Assembly (NCBI RefSeq): GCF_000717335.1
Contig: NZ_JNYZ01000002.1
Location: 267,394 to 331,393, forward strand
Direction: 5' to 3'
Origin: Amycolatopsis jejuensis
GTDB lineage: Bacteria > Actinomycetota > Actinomycetes > Mycobacteriales > Pseudonocardiaceae
DNA length: 64,000 nucleotides
Position numbers and translations under genes: made by a program. Positions 46,644 to 56,009 of this stretch are shown piece by piece. The notes below the pieces were generated by a model, which saw only the letters and a list, made by a program, of their open reading frames with translations, did not search any database and had not been told where the DNA came from. How positions within the stretch are numbered: position 1 is the stretch's first letter; the number at the start of each line of letters is the position of its first letter.

Positions 46644-47516
46644 ATGGAGCAGTACGAACTCGACGCCGTCAGCCGGATCACGACGCGGCCCGCGCCCGGC
46701 TACCGGACGTTCACCGTCCACGGCCTCACCCCGGTGATCGGCGCCGAGGTCTCCGGCCTCGACCTGACCCGCGAACTCACCGGCGAACAGCTCACCGAGC
46801 TGAAGACCGCCTTCCTCGACTATCACGTCCTCGTGTTCCGCGACCAGGACATCACCGGCGAGGACCACAAACGGCTGGCCGCGAGCTTCGGTGAGCTGCG
46901 CCCGGTCAACCCGCCGCCCGAACACGGCGACCCGTACATTCTGGAGGTCGCGACCGCGCCCGAAGCGGCCAACGTCTTCGGCAACGGCTGGCACGCCGAC
47001 GGCACCGCCGACGCCGAGCCATCCCTCGGCTCGATGCTCCATATCACGCGCATGCCCGACCCGGGCAGCGGCGGCGACACCCTGTTCGCCAACATGCACC
47101 TCGCCTACGACATGCTGTCGCCGAAGATGAAGGAGTTTCTCGCGGACCTCACGGCGGTGCACGACGGCGCGCTCGCGTTCCGCGGTCACCAGATCCCGGC
47201 GGGCTACCAGGTCCCGGTGAGCGAGCACCCGCTGGTCGTGCGGCACCCGGAAACCGACCGGCAGCTGCTGTACGTCAACCCCGCCTACACCTCGCACATC
47301 CCCCAGCTCTCGGCCGACGAGAGCCGCGCGGTCCTCGACCTGTTGTTCTCCCTGGTGCCGAACCGGCCGATGCTCGCGTGCCGCGTGCGGTGGGCGCCGA
47401 ACACGCTGGTGTTCTGGGACAACCGCTGCGTCCAGCACCACGCGACCTACGACTACTACCCGCACACCCGCTACGGCACCCGCGTCGCGATCAACGGCGG
47501 CCCGCTCAAGGGCTGA
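46644..47516 (+). CDS. TauD/TfdA-type Fe(II)/2-oxoglutarate dioxygenase
   Basis: This 290-residue non-haem iron oxygenase has the facial triad: His117 and Asp119 in GWHADGT, and a distal His in QHHATYDY (265/266). The 2-oxoglutarate-binding Arg lies in TRYGTRVAI. The N-terminal VIGAEVSGLDLTRELT is typical of the TauD family. It starts 24 bp after the megasynthase with a GGGAGGGAAAGG ribosome site, so it belongs to the same operon. Its likely role is hydroxylation or desaturation of a carrier-bound amino acid or of the released product. Confidence 0.92.
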   Translation: MEQYELDAVSRITTRPAPGYRTFTVHGLTPVIGAEVSGLDLTRELTGEQLTELKTAFLDYHVLVFRDQDITGEDHKRLAASFGELRPVNPPPEHGDPYILEVATAPEAANVFGNGWHADGTADAEPSLGSMLHITRMPDPGSGGDTLFANMHLAYDMLSPKMKEFLADLTAVHDGALAFRGHQIPAGYQVPVSEHPLVVRHPETDRQLLYVNPAYTSHIPQLSADESRAVLDLLFSLVPNRPMLACRVRWAPNTLVFWDNRCVQHHATYDYYPHTRYGTRVAINGGPLKG

Positions 47517-47532
47517 CCAGGGAAGGATTTCC

Positions 47533-48753
47533 GTGCAGCACAACCGGTGCCCCGTCGTGGACGTGCGCGACCCGGCCGTCCTCGGCGACCCGATGGGCGG
47601 CTACGACCGCATCCTCGCCGAGTCGCCGGTCTGCTGGGCCCGCCTGCCCAGCGGCGAGGAAGGCTGGCTGATCACCCGGAGCGAGGACGTCCGCGCCGTC
47701 CTGTCCGATCCGGCCGTGCGCAACGATCCCACCGGCCTGCCCGGACCAGGCGCACAAACCCAGGAGCAGGCCTTCCTCGCGCTGGGCACTCCGCCGGAGC
47801 ATCTGCCATACCTGCGCGCGAGCCTGCTCAGCCTCGACGGCGCCGAACACACCCGCCTGCGCCGCAGCATCAGCCACGCGTTCGGCGCCGCGCGGGTCGC
47901 GAGCCTGCGCCCGCGGGTGCAGGAGATCGTCGACGGGCTCCTCGACGGCCTCGACCCGGCCGCCTCGGTGAACCTCATCGACGACTACGCCTATCCGCTG
48001 GCCATGGCCGTGGTCTGCGAACTGGTCGGCGTCCCCGAAAAGGACTGGGCGGACTGGTGGCACTGGGGCAAGGTGCTGGTCGGCGGCGATCCGGCGCAGA
48101 TCACGCCCACGCTCGGCGAGATGTTCTCCTACTGCCACGCCCTCGTCGACCAGCGCCGCGCCGAGCCGCGCCGCGATCTGCTCAGCGAGGTGGTCGCCCA
48201 GGACGACCTCATCGACGTCGACATCGTGGCCGTCGTGGTGTTCCTCGTGCTGGCCGGGCACGAAACCATGGCGCACATGCTGTCCAACGGAGCGCTCGCG
48301 CTCATGCGCGATCCCGCCCAGCGAGAGCTGCTGCGCACCGAGCCCGCACTGTGGCCGGCGGCGGTCCGCGAACTGGTGCGCACCGACGGTCCGGTGCAGC
48401 TGGCCCGCCTCCGCTATGCCGCAACCGACCTTGTGGTCGGCGGTGTGCAGATCCGGGCCGGGGACGCGGTGCAGGTCGTTCTCGGCGCAGCCAACCGGGA
48501 TCCCGCGCAGTTCGCCCATCCGCACCACGCCGACGTGCGGTGGCAGGCCGAGCACGGCGGCAGCGAAGGCAGTGTCGGATTCGGCTGGGGACCGCATTTC
48601 TGCCTCGGGGTCGCACTGGCGAAAGTGGAGGCCGAGGTCGCGCTGCGGAGCCTGTTCGAGCGCTTTCCCGCCGTGCACCCGGTGTCCGAACCGGAATGGG
48701 TGCCGTTGCCACGAGGACGGCACCGGGTCGCGCTGGACGTGCACCTGCGCTAA
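47533..48753 (+). CDS. cytochrome P450
   Basis: A 406-residue bacterial class I P450. The I-helix oxygen-binding motif is AGHET at about 241-245, ExxR is ELVR near 281, and the haem-ligand loop is FGWGPHFCLG at about 351-360. All conserved positions are present. It begins 16 bp after the dioxygenase gene (GTG 47533, ribosome site AGGGAAGGA), making it the last gene of the biosynthetic operon. Its partner ferredoxin is not in the window. Its role is probably oxidation of the NRPS-PKS product. The 3' end overlaps the convergent beta-lactamase-fold gene by 4 bp. Confidence 0.95.
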   Translation: MQHNRCPVVDVRDPAVLGDPMGGYDRILAESPVCWARLPSGEEGWLITRSEDVRAVLSDPAVRNDPTGLPGPGAQTQEQAFLALGTPPEHLPYLRASLLSLDGAEHTRLRRSISHAFGAARVASLRPRVQEIVDGLLDGLDPAASVNLIDDYAYPLAMAVVCELVGVPEKDWADWWHWGKVLVGGDPAQITPTLGEMFSYCHALVDQRRAEPRRDLLSEVVAQDDLIDVDIVAVVVFLVLAGHETMAHMLSNGALALMRDPAQRELLRTEPALWPAAVRELVRTDGPVQLARLRYAATDLVVGGVQIRAGDAVQVVLGAANRDPAQFAHPHHADVRWQAEHGGSEGSVGFGWGPHFCLGVALAKVEAEVALRSLFERFPAVHPVSEPEWVPLPRGRHRVALDVHLR

Positions 48754-50219
48754 CGCGCGAAGGCCCCGACCGGCATCATCACGTCCGCGCTCGCCGCTCC
48801 ACAGTCGAGCATCCACAACGCTGCCGCCGGACCGAGATCCCGGCCCAGCGCACCGAGTGCGTCCGGATCAGGCGCGACCGCCCGCGCGTGTTCCACGCCG
48901 CGCGCGAACGCGTCCGGGTTCCAGCCGCTCACGTCGGCTGCGCTGAGGCAGCGGGCCCCGGCGGTCAGGTCCCCGATCGGCAGCGGGTCGGGGATGCCGA
49001 GCAGACCGTGCGTGCGTTCCCCGAGCAGCACGCCCATCCAGTACGAGCTTTCCTCCGTCGGCCGGGGCCCGGTCCGGTGGGGGCTCGGGTCCGGCGCCGG
49101 AAGCCCGGCCGGGACCCCGGACACCGCCCACCGGCCCGCCCACTCGACCGCCAGTCCCGGCGCGCTGCGGGTGGCCGGGTTGTGGAACCGGGCCATGTCC
49201 CAGCGGTTGCCGACCGCGACGGCGGCGAGGTCCCGGTGCGGCCACACCCGTGCCTCCCACCAGAATCCCCACGGGAACGCCGCGGTGTGGCCCCACCACC
49301 AGTCGTCGCCGAGGTCCGGGTCGGCGAGCTCGAACGTCAGCCCGGAGAACGACCGGGCGCCGCGGCCCGGTCGCGGGAAATGCGGCGTCACCATGGTCGC
49401 GAGCGACTCCGGCCCGACGAGACCGCGGTCTCCCCGCGCGGTGCGGAGCAAGGATTGCAGCAACCGCCCGGCATCCGCGGCGCTCGTGTACATCCCGACC
49501 CCGGGGTACGCCGCCGTGCGCACCGGCGGGCTCGGCAGGCACCAGTCACCGAATGCCGTGTACCCGGTCGCGCGCGCCCGGTCCGCGGTGGCCCACGGAT
49601 TCCGGGTGCCGTCGTCGATGCTCGTGTCCTTCATTCCGGCCGCGTCGAACACCTCCCGCCGCACGCGCGCACCGTAAGGCTCACCGGTCAGATGCTCGAC
49701 GGCCCCGCCCAGCACCCCGACCCCGAAGCTGGAGTACGAATACCGGCCGGGGACCGTCAGCAGCGGCAACGCTCCGCCGTACTCGACGGCCCGCCCGGCC
49801 TCGTGCCTGCGCCGGAGGTAGTCGAGGACCGGTTCGGCCGGAGCCGCCTGCGCGGTGGCCGTGACGATGTCGCTGTAGTAGCCGCCCTGATGGGTCGCCA
49901 GCATGGCCGCCGTGACCGGTTCCGGGTCGCGGCCCCGCAGCCCGGCGGGCAGCAGCTGATCGATCGGCGTGTCCAGGGCGGCTGCGCCCGCCTCGACCAG
50001 CTGCTGGAAAACCAGCCCCGTCACGGGTTTCGTGAGCGAACCGCCCGGTGCGACGGTGTCGCCGGTCATCGGGGTGTTCGCCGCCAGGTCGGCGAACCCG
50101 GTGGCCGCGGTCCGCAGTTCGGCGCTGGTCGCCACCGCGACGGCGACCCCGGGCGTGCCGGTGACCGCCGCCAGCCGCGGCAGGACGGTGTCCAGTGCCG
50201 TCATCACAGCGTCGAGCAT
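48750..50219 (-). CDS. serine beta-lactamase-fold hydrolase (class C / esterase type)
   Basis: This 489-residue penicillin-binding-protein-like enzyme has the nucleophile S-x-x-K in PGGSLTKPVTGL (about 59-70), the second motif Y-x-S in YSYSSFGVG, and an HTA/His-x-x motif in WWWGHTAAFPWGFWW. The C-terminal 120 residues form an extra domain. The absence of a signal peptide suggests a cytoplasmic esterase or peptidase rather than a true beta-lactamase. It starts exactly one base after the RHS gene ends, on the same strand, so it is probably co-transcribed with the toxin-like protein. Whether it processes the toxin or its targets is unknown. Confidence 0.87.
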   Translation of the reverse strand: MLDAVMTALDTVLPRLAAVTGTPGVAVAVATSAELRTAATGFADLAANTPMTGDTVAPGGSLTKPVTGLVFQQLVEAGAAALDTPIDQLLPAGLRGRDPEPVTAAMLATHQGGYYSDIVTATAQAAPAEPVLDYLRRRHEAGRAVEYGGALPLLTVPGRYSYSSFGVGVLGGAVEHLTGEPYGARVRREVFDAAGMKDTSIDDGTRNPWATADRARATGYTAFGDWCLPSPPVRTAAYPGVGMYTSAADAGRLLQSLLRTARGDRGLVGPESLATMVTPHFPRPGRGARSFSGLTFELADPDLGDDWWWGHTAAFPWGFWWEARVWPHRDLAAVAVGNRWDMARFHNPATRSAPGLAVEWAGRWAVSGVPAGLPAPDPSPHRTGPRPTEESSYWMGVLLGERTHGLLGIPDPLPIGDLTAGARCLSAADVSGWNPDAFARGVEHARAVAPDPDALGALGRDLGPAAALWMLDCGAASADVMMPVGAFAR

Positions 50220-53200
50220 CTAGCTCGCGCCCGGGTCGAGCCGCGGGCGCTTGGGCGGGCGTCCGTCGGGAACGTCCGGCAGCTTCGGCGCGGTGGGCGT
50301 GGTCGGCGCGTTGGGGGTCGGCCCTTGGGGCTTGTAGGACGGCCACGGGCCGCCCTGGTTCTTGAACCCCGGATCGTCGCGGTTCCAGTACTCGGGCCGG
50401 GCGCCGTTGTGCGGGCCGGGCGCCTGGTACCGGTCCTCTTTGGACCCGCTGGACGACGAGCGGCCGTTGGACTCGATGCCGTGGTAGGTGCCGGTCTGCT
50501 TGTTGTGCTCTACGTTCTCCGCCCGCGGGCGCTTCATGCCGTTCTTGTTCCAGTCGGTGCCCGCCGCGGTGTCGTGGCCGAGGACACCGCCCTGTTTCTT
50601 CGGGTCCTTGCTCTTCGGGTCCTTGCTGTGGCCGACGATCTCGTCGCCGGGCTTGCCCGCGTACGACTGGCCGGGCTCTTTCGTGTCGAAGCGCCGGTTC
50701 GGCTGGCTGAGCCAGTTCTTCAGCTTCGTCTGCTCGGGACGGCTCAGCTTGCCGAGGTTGTTCTTGTCCAGGTGCGACAGCCCGGGCGGCAGCGGTGATT
50801 TCGCCGCCTTCGCCCACAACGGGATCATGTTCCCGTGCATGTGGCCCGGGTTGCCGTATCCGGCTGCGACCCGGTTCGGCTTGTCTTTGTACTTGCCCGC
50901 GGGTGACACCTTGTCGTACCAGGAAGGCCCGTGCCCGGGCACGTCCGTGTTGATCTTGAGATCCGGCCGTCCCCGCGGTGTGCTGCCCGACGGCTTCGTC
51001 GCGCTGCACGACTGCGGGGCGAGCCCGAGCGGGTCGGCGTAAGCATGCGGGTTGCCCGCGAAGGCGTACTGATGGGGACCGCCGTCGAGGCGGATCGGGT
51101 CCGGGCTGAGGTACCGGGCCAACGCCGGGTCGTAGTAGCGCTCCAGGTTGTAGTGCAGCCCGGTTTCGGCGTCGTGGTACTGACCCTGGAACCGCAGCGG
51201 GATGCCGCCCCCGGCCGCAGTCTCCGGACCGGCGGTGCCCCACAGGCCGGTGCGCGCGTACCAGGTCACGCGGCCGTCCGGGCCGACCAGTTCCGCGGGC
51301 GCACCGGCGAGGTCGGGCACGATCAGGCTGAACCGCTCGTCGACCCACTCCTGCGGGCCGCGGAGCGCCAGTTCCCGCTGCAGCAGCGGGCGGAAGCTGT
51401 CCGGCTCGTAGTCCCACGCGGTGACCCGGCCGCCGGTGGCCTGCTCGACCAGGACCTGGTTGTCCCAGGTGAAATCGACCCGCTCCAGCACCGAGACGCC
51501 GTCCGCGGCGAAGTGTTCCTTCGCGATGCGGCGGCCGAACGGGTCGTACGTGTAGTGCCAGCGGGTGCCATCCGGCACGAGCACGTCGGTGAGCCGGTCG
51601 TCCGGGCCCCACGAGAACTGCCAGACCGCGCCCGGCAGCTCGCGCCGGACCATCCGGCCGCGTTCGTCGTGGACGTACCGGCCGGTGCCCGCGGCGGCGA
51701 CGACGTTGCCGTGGAACATCCGTGCACCGAGCAGGTGCTGGTCGGTTTCGGTCGGCCAGTTCGCGTCGGTGAGGTTCCCCGCCGGGTCATAGGTGTAGCG
51801 CTCGGTCCACCACGGCGACTGGACCCCCGTGACACGGCCGGCGCCGTCGAGGGTGAACTCGCGCGGGCCGGTGAGCTGGTCGCGGACCGCGCCGAGGTGC
51901 CCGTCCGGGCGGTAGTGGTACGCCCGTTTCTGCACCGGCTGCCCGGTGCCGGTGCTGATCGTCTGCGCGAGCAGCTGGGCGGCGGGCGACCACGCGTGCC
52001 CGACCGTGACGCCGGTGTCGAGCGTCCGGCGGATCTCCCGGCCCGCCGCGTCGCGGTCGAACCGCAGCGTGCGGCCACCCGCATGCAGCGCGACCGGCTC
52101 GCCACCGGCGTAGTCCCAGGTGCTTTCCGCGCCGGACGGCGTCTGCCGCCGGATCCGGCGTCCGGCCGCGTCGTAGGCCGACCGGATCGTGCGGCCGTTG
52201 ACCGTCTCGACGGTGATCCGGCCGGCCGCGTCACGTTCCAGGGTGACCCGGGTGCGTCCGTCGTCCGCGCCGGTGAGACGGCCGTCGGGGTCGTAGCTGT
52301 ACTGCGTGGTGACGGCGCCGGCCGTGTGCTCGACGACGTTCCCGGCCAGGTCGTAACGGAAGGTCGAGGTGCCGGCCGGGTCGGTCCGTTCGGCCAGCTG
52401 ACCGGCCGCGTCGTAGCGGTACTGCGCGGTGACACCGCCGAAGTCGGTCTCCCGCACCAGGTTTCCGGCGGCGTCGTACTCGTGGTGCCAGACCAGGCCC
52501 TGCTCGTTCGTGACCGTGGTGAGCCGCCGCTCGGTGTCGTAGCCGAACGAAACACGGGTGCCGTCCGCGCGGTTCTCCGCGGCGAGAAGGTCGAAGTGGG
52601 TGTACTCGCCGACGCTCACCGCAGCCCCGGCATCGGTGTGCGCACGGGCGTTGCCTTCGCCGTCGTACGTCCATTGGTCGAGCGCGCCGTCGGCGTCCCG
52701 GTGCCACGCGAGCCGACCGTCCACTGTGTACCCGAACCGGTCCTGCGCCCCGGCCGGGGTGGTGATCGCGACGATCCGGCCGAAGCGGTCCCGGTCGTAC
52801 CGGGTCGTGCCGCCGCGGGCGTCGGTGACCGCCAGCGGTAGCCCGCTCGCGTCGGACTCGATCCGGGTGGTGGCCCCGGTCGCGTCGGTGACCGACGTGA
52901 GGACGCCGCGGGCGTCGTAGGTCCGGGTGATGGTGGCGCCGTCCGGTTCGATCTCCCGGAGCAGGTTGCCGTCCTCGTCGTACTCCCAGCGCTTGACCAG
53001 TCCGGACGGGGCGGTCATCGACACCGGCGAGCCGAACTCGTTGCGCTCGTAGGTCGTGCGCGCGCCGTCCGGGGCGGTGACCGACAGCAGCGCACCGAGG
53101 CCGTCGTAGGTGTACGACGTGGTGCGGCCCAGCGGATCGGTCTCGCGGAGAAGATGGTCGTAGGCGTCCCATGCGTACTGGGTCGTGTTGCCGAGCGGGT

Positions 53201-55103
53201 CGGTCTCGGCGACCAGCTGACCGGTCTCGTCGAGCCGGAACTCCGTGGTGTGGCCGAGGGAGTCGACGGACCGGGTGATGCGGTTGTCGGTGTCGTACTC
53301 CATGGTGCCACTGAGGAATCCGCCGGAACCCTCGGTGCGCACCACGCGTCCCGCAGGGTCGTAGTGATAGCGGTACCACTCGCCGTTGCGATCGGTCCAC
53401 GACACGATCCGGCCGGCGTCGTCGTAGGCGTACTGCATGGCCGCGCCGGACGGGTTGACCACCTCGGTGAGCCGGCCGTCGGTGTATCCGAAGCGCACGA
53501 GCTCGACGTCCGGACCGGCGCCGATCGAGTGGTACGCGGTGACGCGGCCGCCGGATGTGGTCACGCGCACGCGGTACCCGGCGCTGTGCTGCACTTCCAC
53601 CGGAGTGCCCTCGGCGTCGCGCAGGTAGTCGATGCGGTGGCCGTGCCGGTCGGTGAGCGAAAGCAGCGCGCCGGTGTCCCCGGTGAACCGCATCGCGGCG
53701 CTCGTTTCCTGGTCTTCCACCAGGTAGCTGCCGTCCTCCAGCCGGGTCATCGGGCGCAGCGGGCCCTGTCCGGCGACGGTCCAGGTGCCGACCTGCGGAT
53801 GCGGGTAGTGCTGCACCGTGCCGTCGGCGACCGCGAGGCTGACCCCCGCGTCGTGCACCTCGATCCGCTGGTCCACAGTGGACATCCAGCTCGTGCCGAA
53901 CAGCCCGCCGGTGCGGAACCCGGAGAAGTGCGTGCGTTCCAGCCGCAACGGCAGCGTGCCGAGGAACTCGGCGTCGACCTCGGCGAGGATCATCTGCCCG
54001 GACGCGACGTCGATCGGGTCCTTCTCGCAGCGGACGTTGTCCGGCGAGCGCGGGTTGCTGCCCTGGTCCTTCAGCGGCGGCGATTTCGGTTGTGGTGCCG
54101 GAGGTTTCTTGGCCACCGGCGGCGGGGGCTGCATCCCGCGCGGGGTGGGCGGCGGGACCGGACCGCCCCCGCCGTGGCTGCCGCTCGGCGGGGGATCGCT
54201 CTTCGGCACCGGCGGCGGGTCGCTCTTCGGCGGGGGCGGAGCCGCGGACGACGTCGTGGTGCCGTCATCCCCCTTGCCGCCCTTGCCTGCGGGCGGCGCC
54301 TTCGGGGCAGGCGGCAGGTCCTTGGGCTTCGGCGGGGCGGACGTCTTGCCGCCCTTGATGCCTTTCAACGCCTTGGCGGCGTCGCCGAACAGCGTCCCGG
54401 CCTTCTTGAGCAGCGGCATCAGCGCCTTGAGCGCCTGCACCAGCCGGGTCGTGAGCTTCGCGATCTGCGCCGCGGTCTTCGCCACCGCGGCGACCACCTG
54501 CGGCACCACCCACGCCAGGCCGATCCCGAGCGTCAGCAGCACCTGCAACGCCCAGCTGATCATGTGCCCGACCAGCTGCGCGATGATGTCCCGCACCAGC
54601 ATCCGCACCGCCGCGACGACCTCGCCCGCGGTCTTCACCCCGGACGCCGCGCCCTCGCAGCCCTTCTGCGTGGTACCCAGCAGCGCGACGACGTCCTCGG
54701 TGCGCTTGCGGTACGCGTCGCTCGATTCCCCGCTCCAGGACTGCAGATCCCGCTGGACCTGGTCCTTGAGGTCGGTGCCGATCGACTCGAGTTCCTTCGC
54801 GACGTTCTGCCAGGTCTCTGCCTGCGCCTTGATCTGGTCCGCGTTCCCGGTGAGCCCGTTGAGCGCCTCCTTGAGCGGACCCACGTGCTCCATCAGCCAG
54901 GCGACCCCGGCGGCGAGGATCGCGCCGAACGGGTCCAGCGCCATCGACAGCGCATCCAGCGCCGTCCCGACCGCCCCCATCGCGACCGACGCCCACGACC
55001 CGCCCTCGATCGCCTTCTTCAGGTCCGCCGCGCCTTCGAGGAGACTGATCCCCGAGTACGCCGTGGTCGAGTCTTTCGTCGGCGCAATGAGCGGATTGCT
55101 CAC
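50220..55103 (-). CDS. WXG/RHS-repeat polymorphic toxin-like protein
   Basis: A 1627-residue giant. Residues 1-240 are helical, with a WXG-type turn in LQSWSGESSDAYRKR (about 118-132) and a hydrophobic stretch at about 178-215, the layout of ESX/type VII effectors. A proline/lysine-rich linker follows at about 255-355. A DUF6531-like module with DPIDVASGQMI comes next, then some twenty YD/RHS repeats (about 430-1310). The RHS core ends with ARYLSPDPIRLDGGPHQYAF and DPLGL near 1358, the point after which toxin domains begin. The last 265 or so residues are a basic, Gly/Pro-rich domain with GHMHGNMIPLWAKA and GVLGHDTAAGTDWNKNG, which I do not recognise. No small immunity gene follows. Confidence 0.92.
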   Translation of the reverse strand: MSNPLIAPTKDSTTAYSGISLLEGAADLKKAIEGGSWASVAMGAVGTALDALSMALDPFGAILAAGVAWLMEHVGPLKEALNGLTGNADQIKAQAETWQNVAKELESIGTDLKDQVQRDLQSWSGESSDAYRKRTEDVVALLGTTQKGCEGAASGVKTAGEVVAAVRMLVRDIIAQLVGHMISWALQVLLTLGIGLAWVVPQVVAAVAKTAAQIAKLTTRLVQALKALMPLLKKAGTLFGDAAKALKGIKGGKTSAPPKPKDLPPAPKAPPAGKGGKGDDGTTTSSAAPPPPKSDPPPVPKSDPPPSGSHGGGGPVPPPTPRGMQPPPPVAKKPPAPQPKSPPLKDQGSNPRSPDNVRCEKDPIDVASGQMILAEVDAEFLGTLPLRLERTHFSGFRTGGLFGTSWMSTVDQRIEVHDAGVSLAVADGTVQHYPHPQVGTWTVAGQGPLRPMTRLEDGSYLVEDQETSAAMRFTGDTGALLSLTDRHGHRIDYLRDAEGTPVEVQHSAGYRVRVTTSGGRVTAYHSIGAGPDVELVRFGYTDGRLTEVVNPSGAAMQYAYDDAGRIVSWTDRNGEWYRYHYDPAGRVVRTEGSGGFLSGTMEYDTDNRITRSVDSLGHTTEFRLDETGQLVAETDPLGNTTQYAWDAYDHLLRETDPLGRTTSYTYDGLGALLSVTAPDGARTTYERNEFGSPVSMTAPSGLVKRWEYDEDGNLLREIEPDGATITRTYDARGVLTSVTDATGATTRIESDASGLPLAVTDARGGTTRYDRDRFGRIVAITTPAGAQDRFGYTVDGRLAWHRDADGALDQWTYDGEGNARAHTDAGAAVSVGEYTHFDLLAAENRADGTRVSFGYDTERRLTTVTNEQGLVWHHEYDAAGNLVRETDFGGVTAQYRYDAAGQLAERTDPAGTSTFRYDLAGNVVEHTAGAVTTQYSYDPDGRLTGADDGRTRVTLERDAAGRITVETVNGRTIRSAYDAAGRRIRRQTPSGAESTWDYAGGEPVALHAGGRTLRFDRDAAGREIRRTLDTGVTVGHAWSPAAQLLAQTISTGTGQPVQKRAYHYRPDGHLGAVRDQLTGPREFTLDGAGRVTGVQSPWWTERYTYDPAGNLTDANWPTETDQHLLGARMFHGNVVAAAGTGRYVHDERGRMVRRELPGAVWQFSWGPDDRLTDVLVPDGTRWHYTYDPFGRRIAKEHFAADGVSVLERVDFTWDNQVLVEQATGGRVTAWDYEPDSFRPLLQRELALRGPQEWVDERFSLIVPDLAGAPAELVGPDGRVTWYARTGLWGTAGPETAAGGGIPLRFQGQYHDAETGLHYNLERYYDPALARYLSPDPIRLDGGPHQYAFAGNPHAYADPLGLAPQSCSATKPSGSTPRGRPDLKINTDVPGHGPSWYDKVSPAGKYKDKPNRVAAGYGNPGHMHGNMIPLWAKAAKSPLPPGLSHLDKNNLGKLSRPEQTKLKNWLSQPNRRFDTKEPGQSYAGKPGDEIVGHSKDPKSKDPKKQGGVLGHDTAAGTDWNKNGMKRPRAENVEHNKQTGTYHGIESNGRSSSSGSKEDRYQAPGPHNGARPEYWNRDDPGFKNQGGPWPSYKPQGPTPNAPTTPTAPKLPDVPDGRPPKRPRLDPGAS

Positions 55104-55244
55104 GAGAACCCCCTGGCCCGTCGATCACCCGGACGCACCAGCGCCCCCTCTGACGGCCGAAGGTAGCAGCGGTTTTCCCGGTGCTCCGGGCAGACGGCGG
55201 CCTTGCCTGCGCGGCTGCCCGTCCGGCCACCCGAACGGGCCCTT
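55104..55244. other. intergenic, RHS promoter region
   Basis: 140 bp between the RHS gene and the downstream end of the hydrolase gene. No gene or obvious hairpin; it must contain the RHS promoter if the gene has its own. Confidence 0.45.
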
Positions 55245-55967
55245 TCAGCTCCGGCCGTTGAGATCGAGGAATTCGAACACCGCCGCCTGCAGCTCGTCCC
55301 CGGCAAGCGCCCCCTGATGGTCCCCGGTGACGTGCTGCAACCTCGCGTGCGGGACCCGCGCGACGAGCTGTTCGATACCTTGCGCCATCGGGTCTTCCTG
55401 CCCGGCGAGGAACAATGTCGGCACGGCAGGTACCGCCTCGGCCGGGTCGAACGGCTCGGCCGCCAGTCCCTCGACCAGGTTCAGCAGCGAGGTGGCATCC
55501 CCGGCGGCGGCCATCCCGGCAATGGCTGCGGTGAGCGGGTCGGCCGGTACCGGGCCACCGCGGACCGCTGCCCGCGCGGCGGCGAGATCGACGGCCGCGA
55601 AGGGTTCCTGCGGGCTCAGACCACCGAGAACGAGGCGGCGCACCGACATCTTCGGATGCGCGGCGAGATCCCAGGCCAGCCGGGCGCCGAGCGAGTACCC
55701 GACGACGTCCACCTCGCTCGGACCGGCGGTGGCGGCCAGTGCGTCGATCAGCTTGGTTGTAGTGACCTCAGCGGCTGCAGGCCCGCCGGGATGTCCGGGC
55801 AGGTGCACCTCCACGGCTTCCCGCCCCGCGGCGGCCAGTGGTGCGGCCCATCGCTCGGCTGGCCAGTCCGCGTCCGCCGACGACGCGAATCCGTGGATCA
55901 GCAGAACCGGCGGCCCGGCGGCAAGGCGAGTGGGCGGCGTGCGGGTCGCCGGAAGCAGGATTGTCAT
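55245..55967 (-). CDS. alpha/beta hydrolase
   Basis: A 240-residue hydrolase with a complete triad: nucleophile in VVGYSLGARLAWDLA, acid in LFLAGQEDPMAQG, and His in HVTGDHQGALAG. Oxyanion-hole strand PVLLIHGFASSADADW. It resembles MenH/BioH-size esterases but lacks features that would fix a substrate. It follows the TetR gene by 42 bp on the same strand and is probably the last gene of the importer operon. A half-site (GTAGACAAA at 55977) similar to the regulon operator lies just upstream. Confidence 0.87.
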   Translation of the reverse strand: MTILLPATRTPPTRLAAGPPVLLIHGFASSADADWPAERWAAPLAAAGREAVEVHLPGHPGGPAAAEVTTTKLIDALAATAGPSEVDVVGYSLGARLAWDLAAHPKMSVRRLVLGGLSPQEPFAAVDLAAARAAVRGGPVPADPLTAAIAGMAAAGDATSLLNLVEGLAAEPFDPAEAVPAVPTLFLAGQEDPMAQGIEQLVARVPHARLQHVTGDHQGALAGDELQAAVFEFLDLNGRS

Positions 55968-56009
55968 TCTCCAAGCGTAGACAAACCCGGGAGGCCGGTC
56001 CAGGCTTGC

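Noticed and set aside
48750..50219. True secreted beta-lactamase conferring resistance
   Set aside because: No signal peptide, a Y-x-S rather than Y-x-N second motif, and a large C-terminal extension fit the esterase/peptidase branch better.
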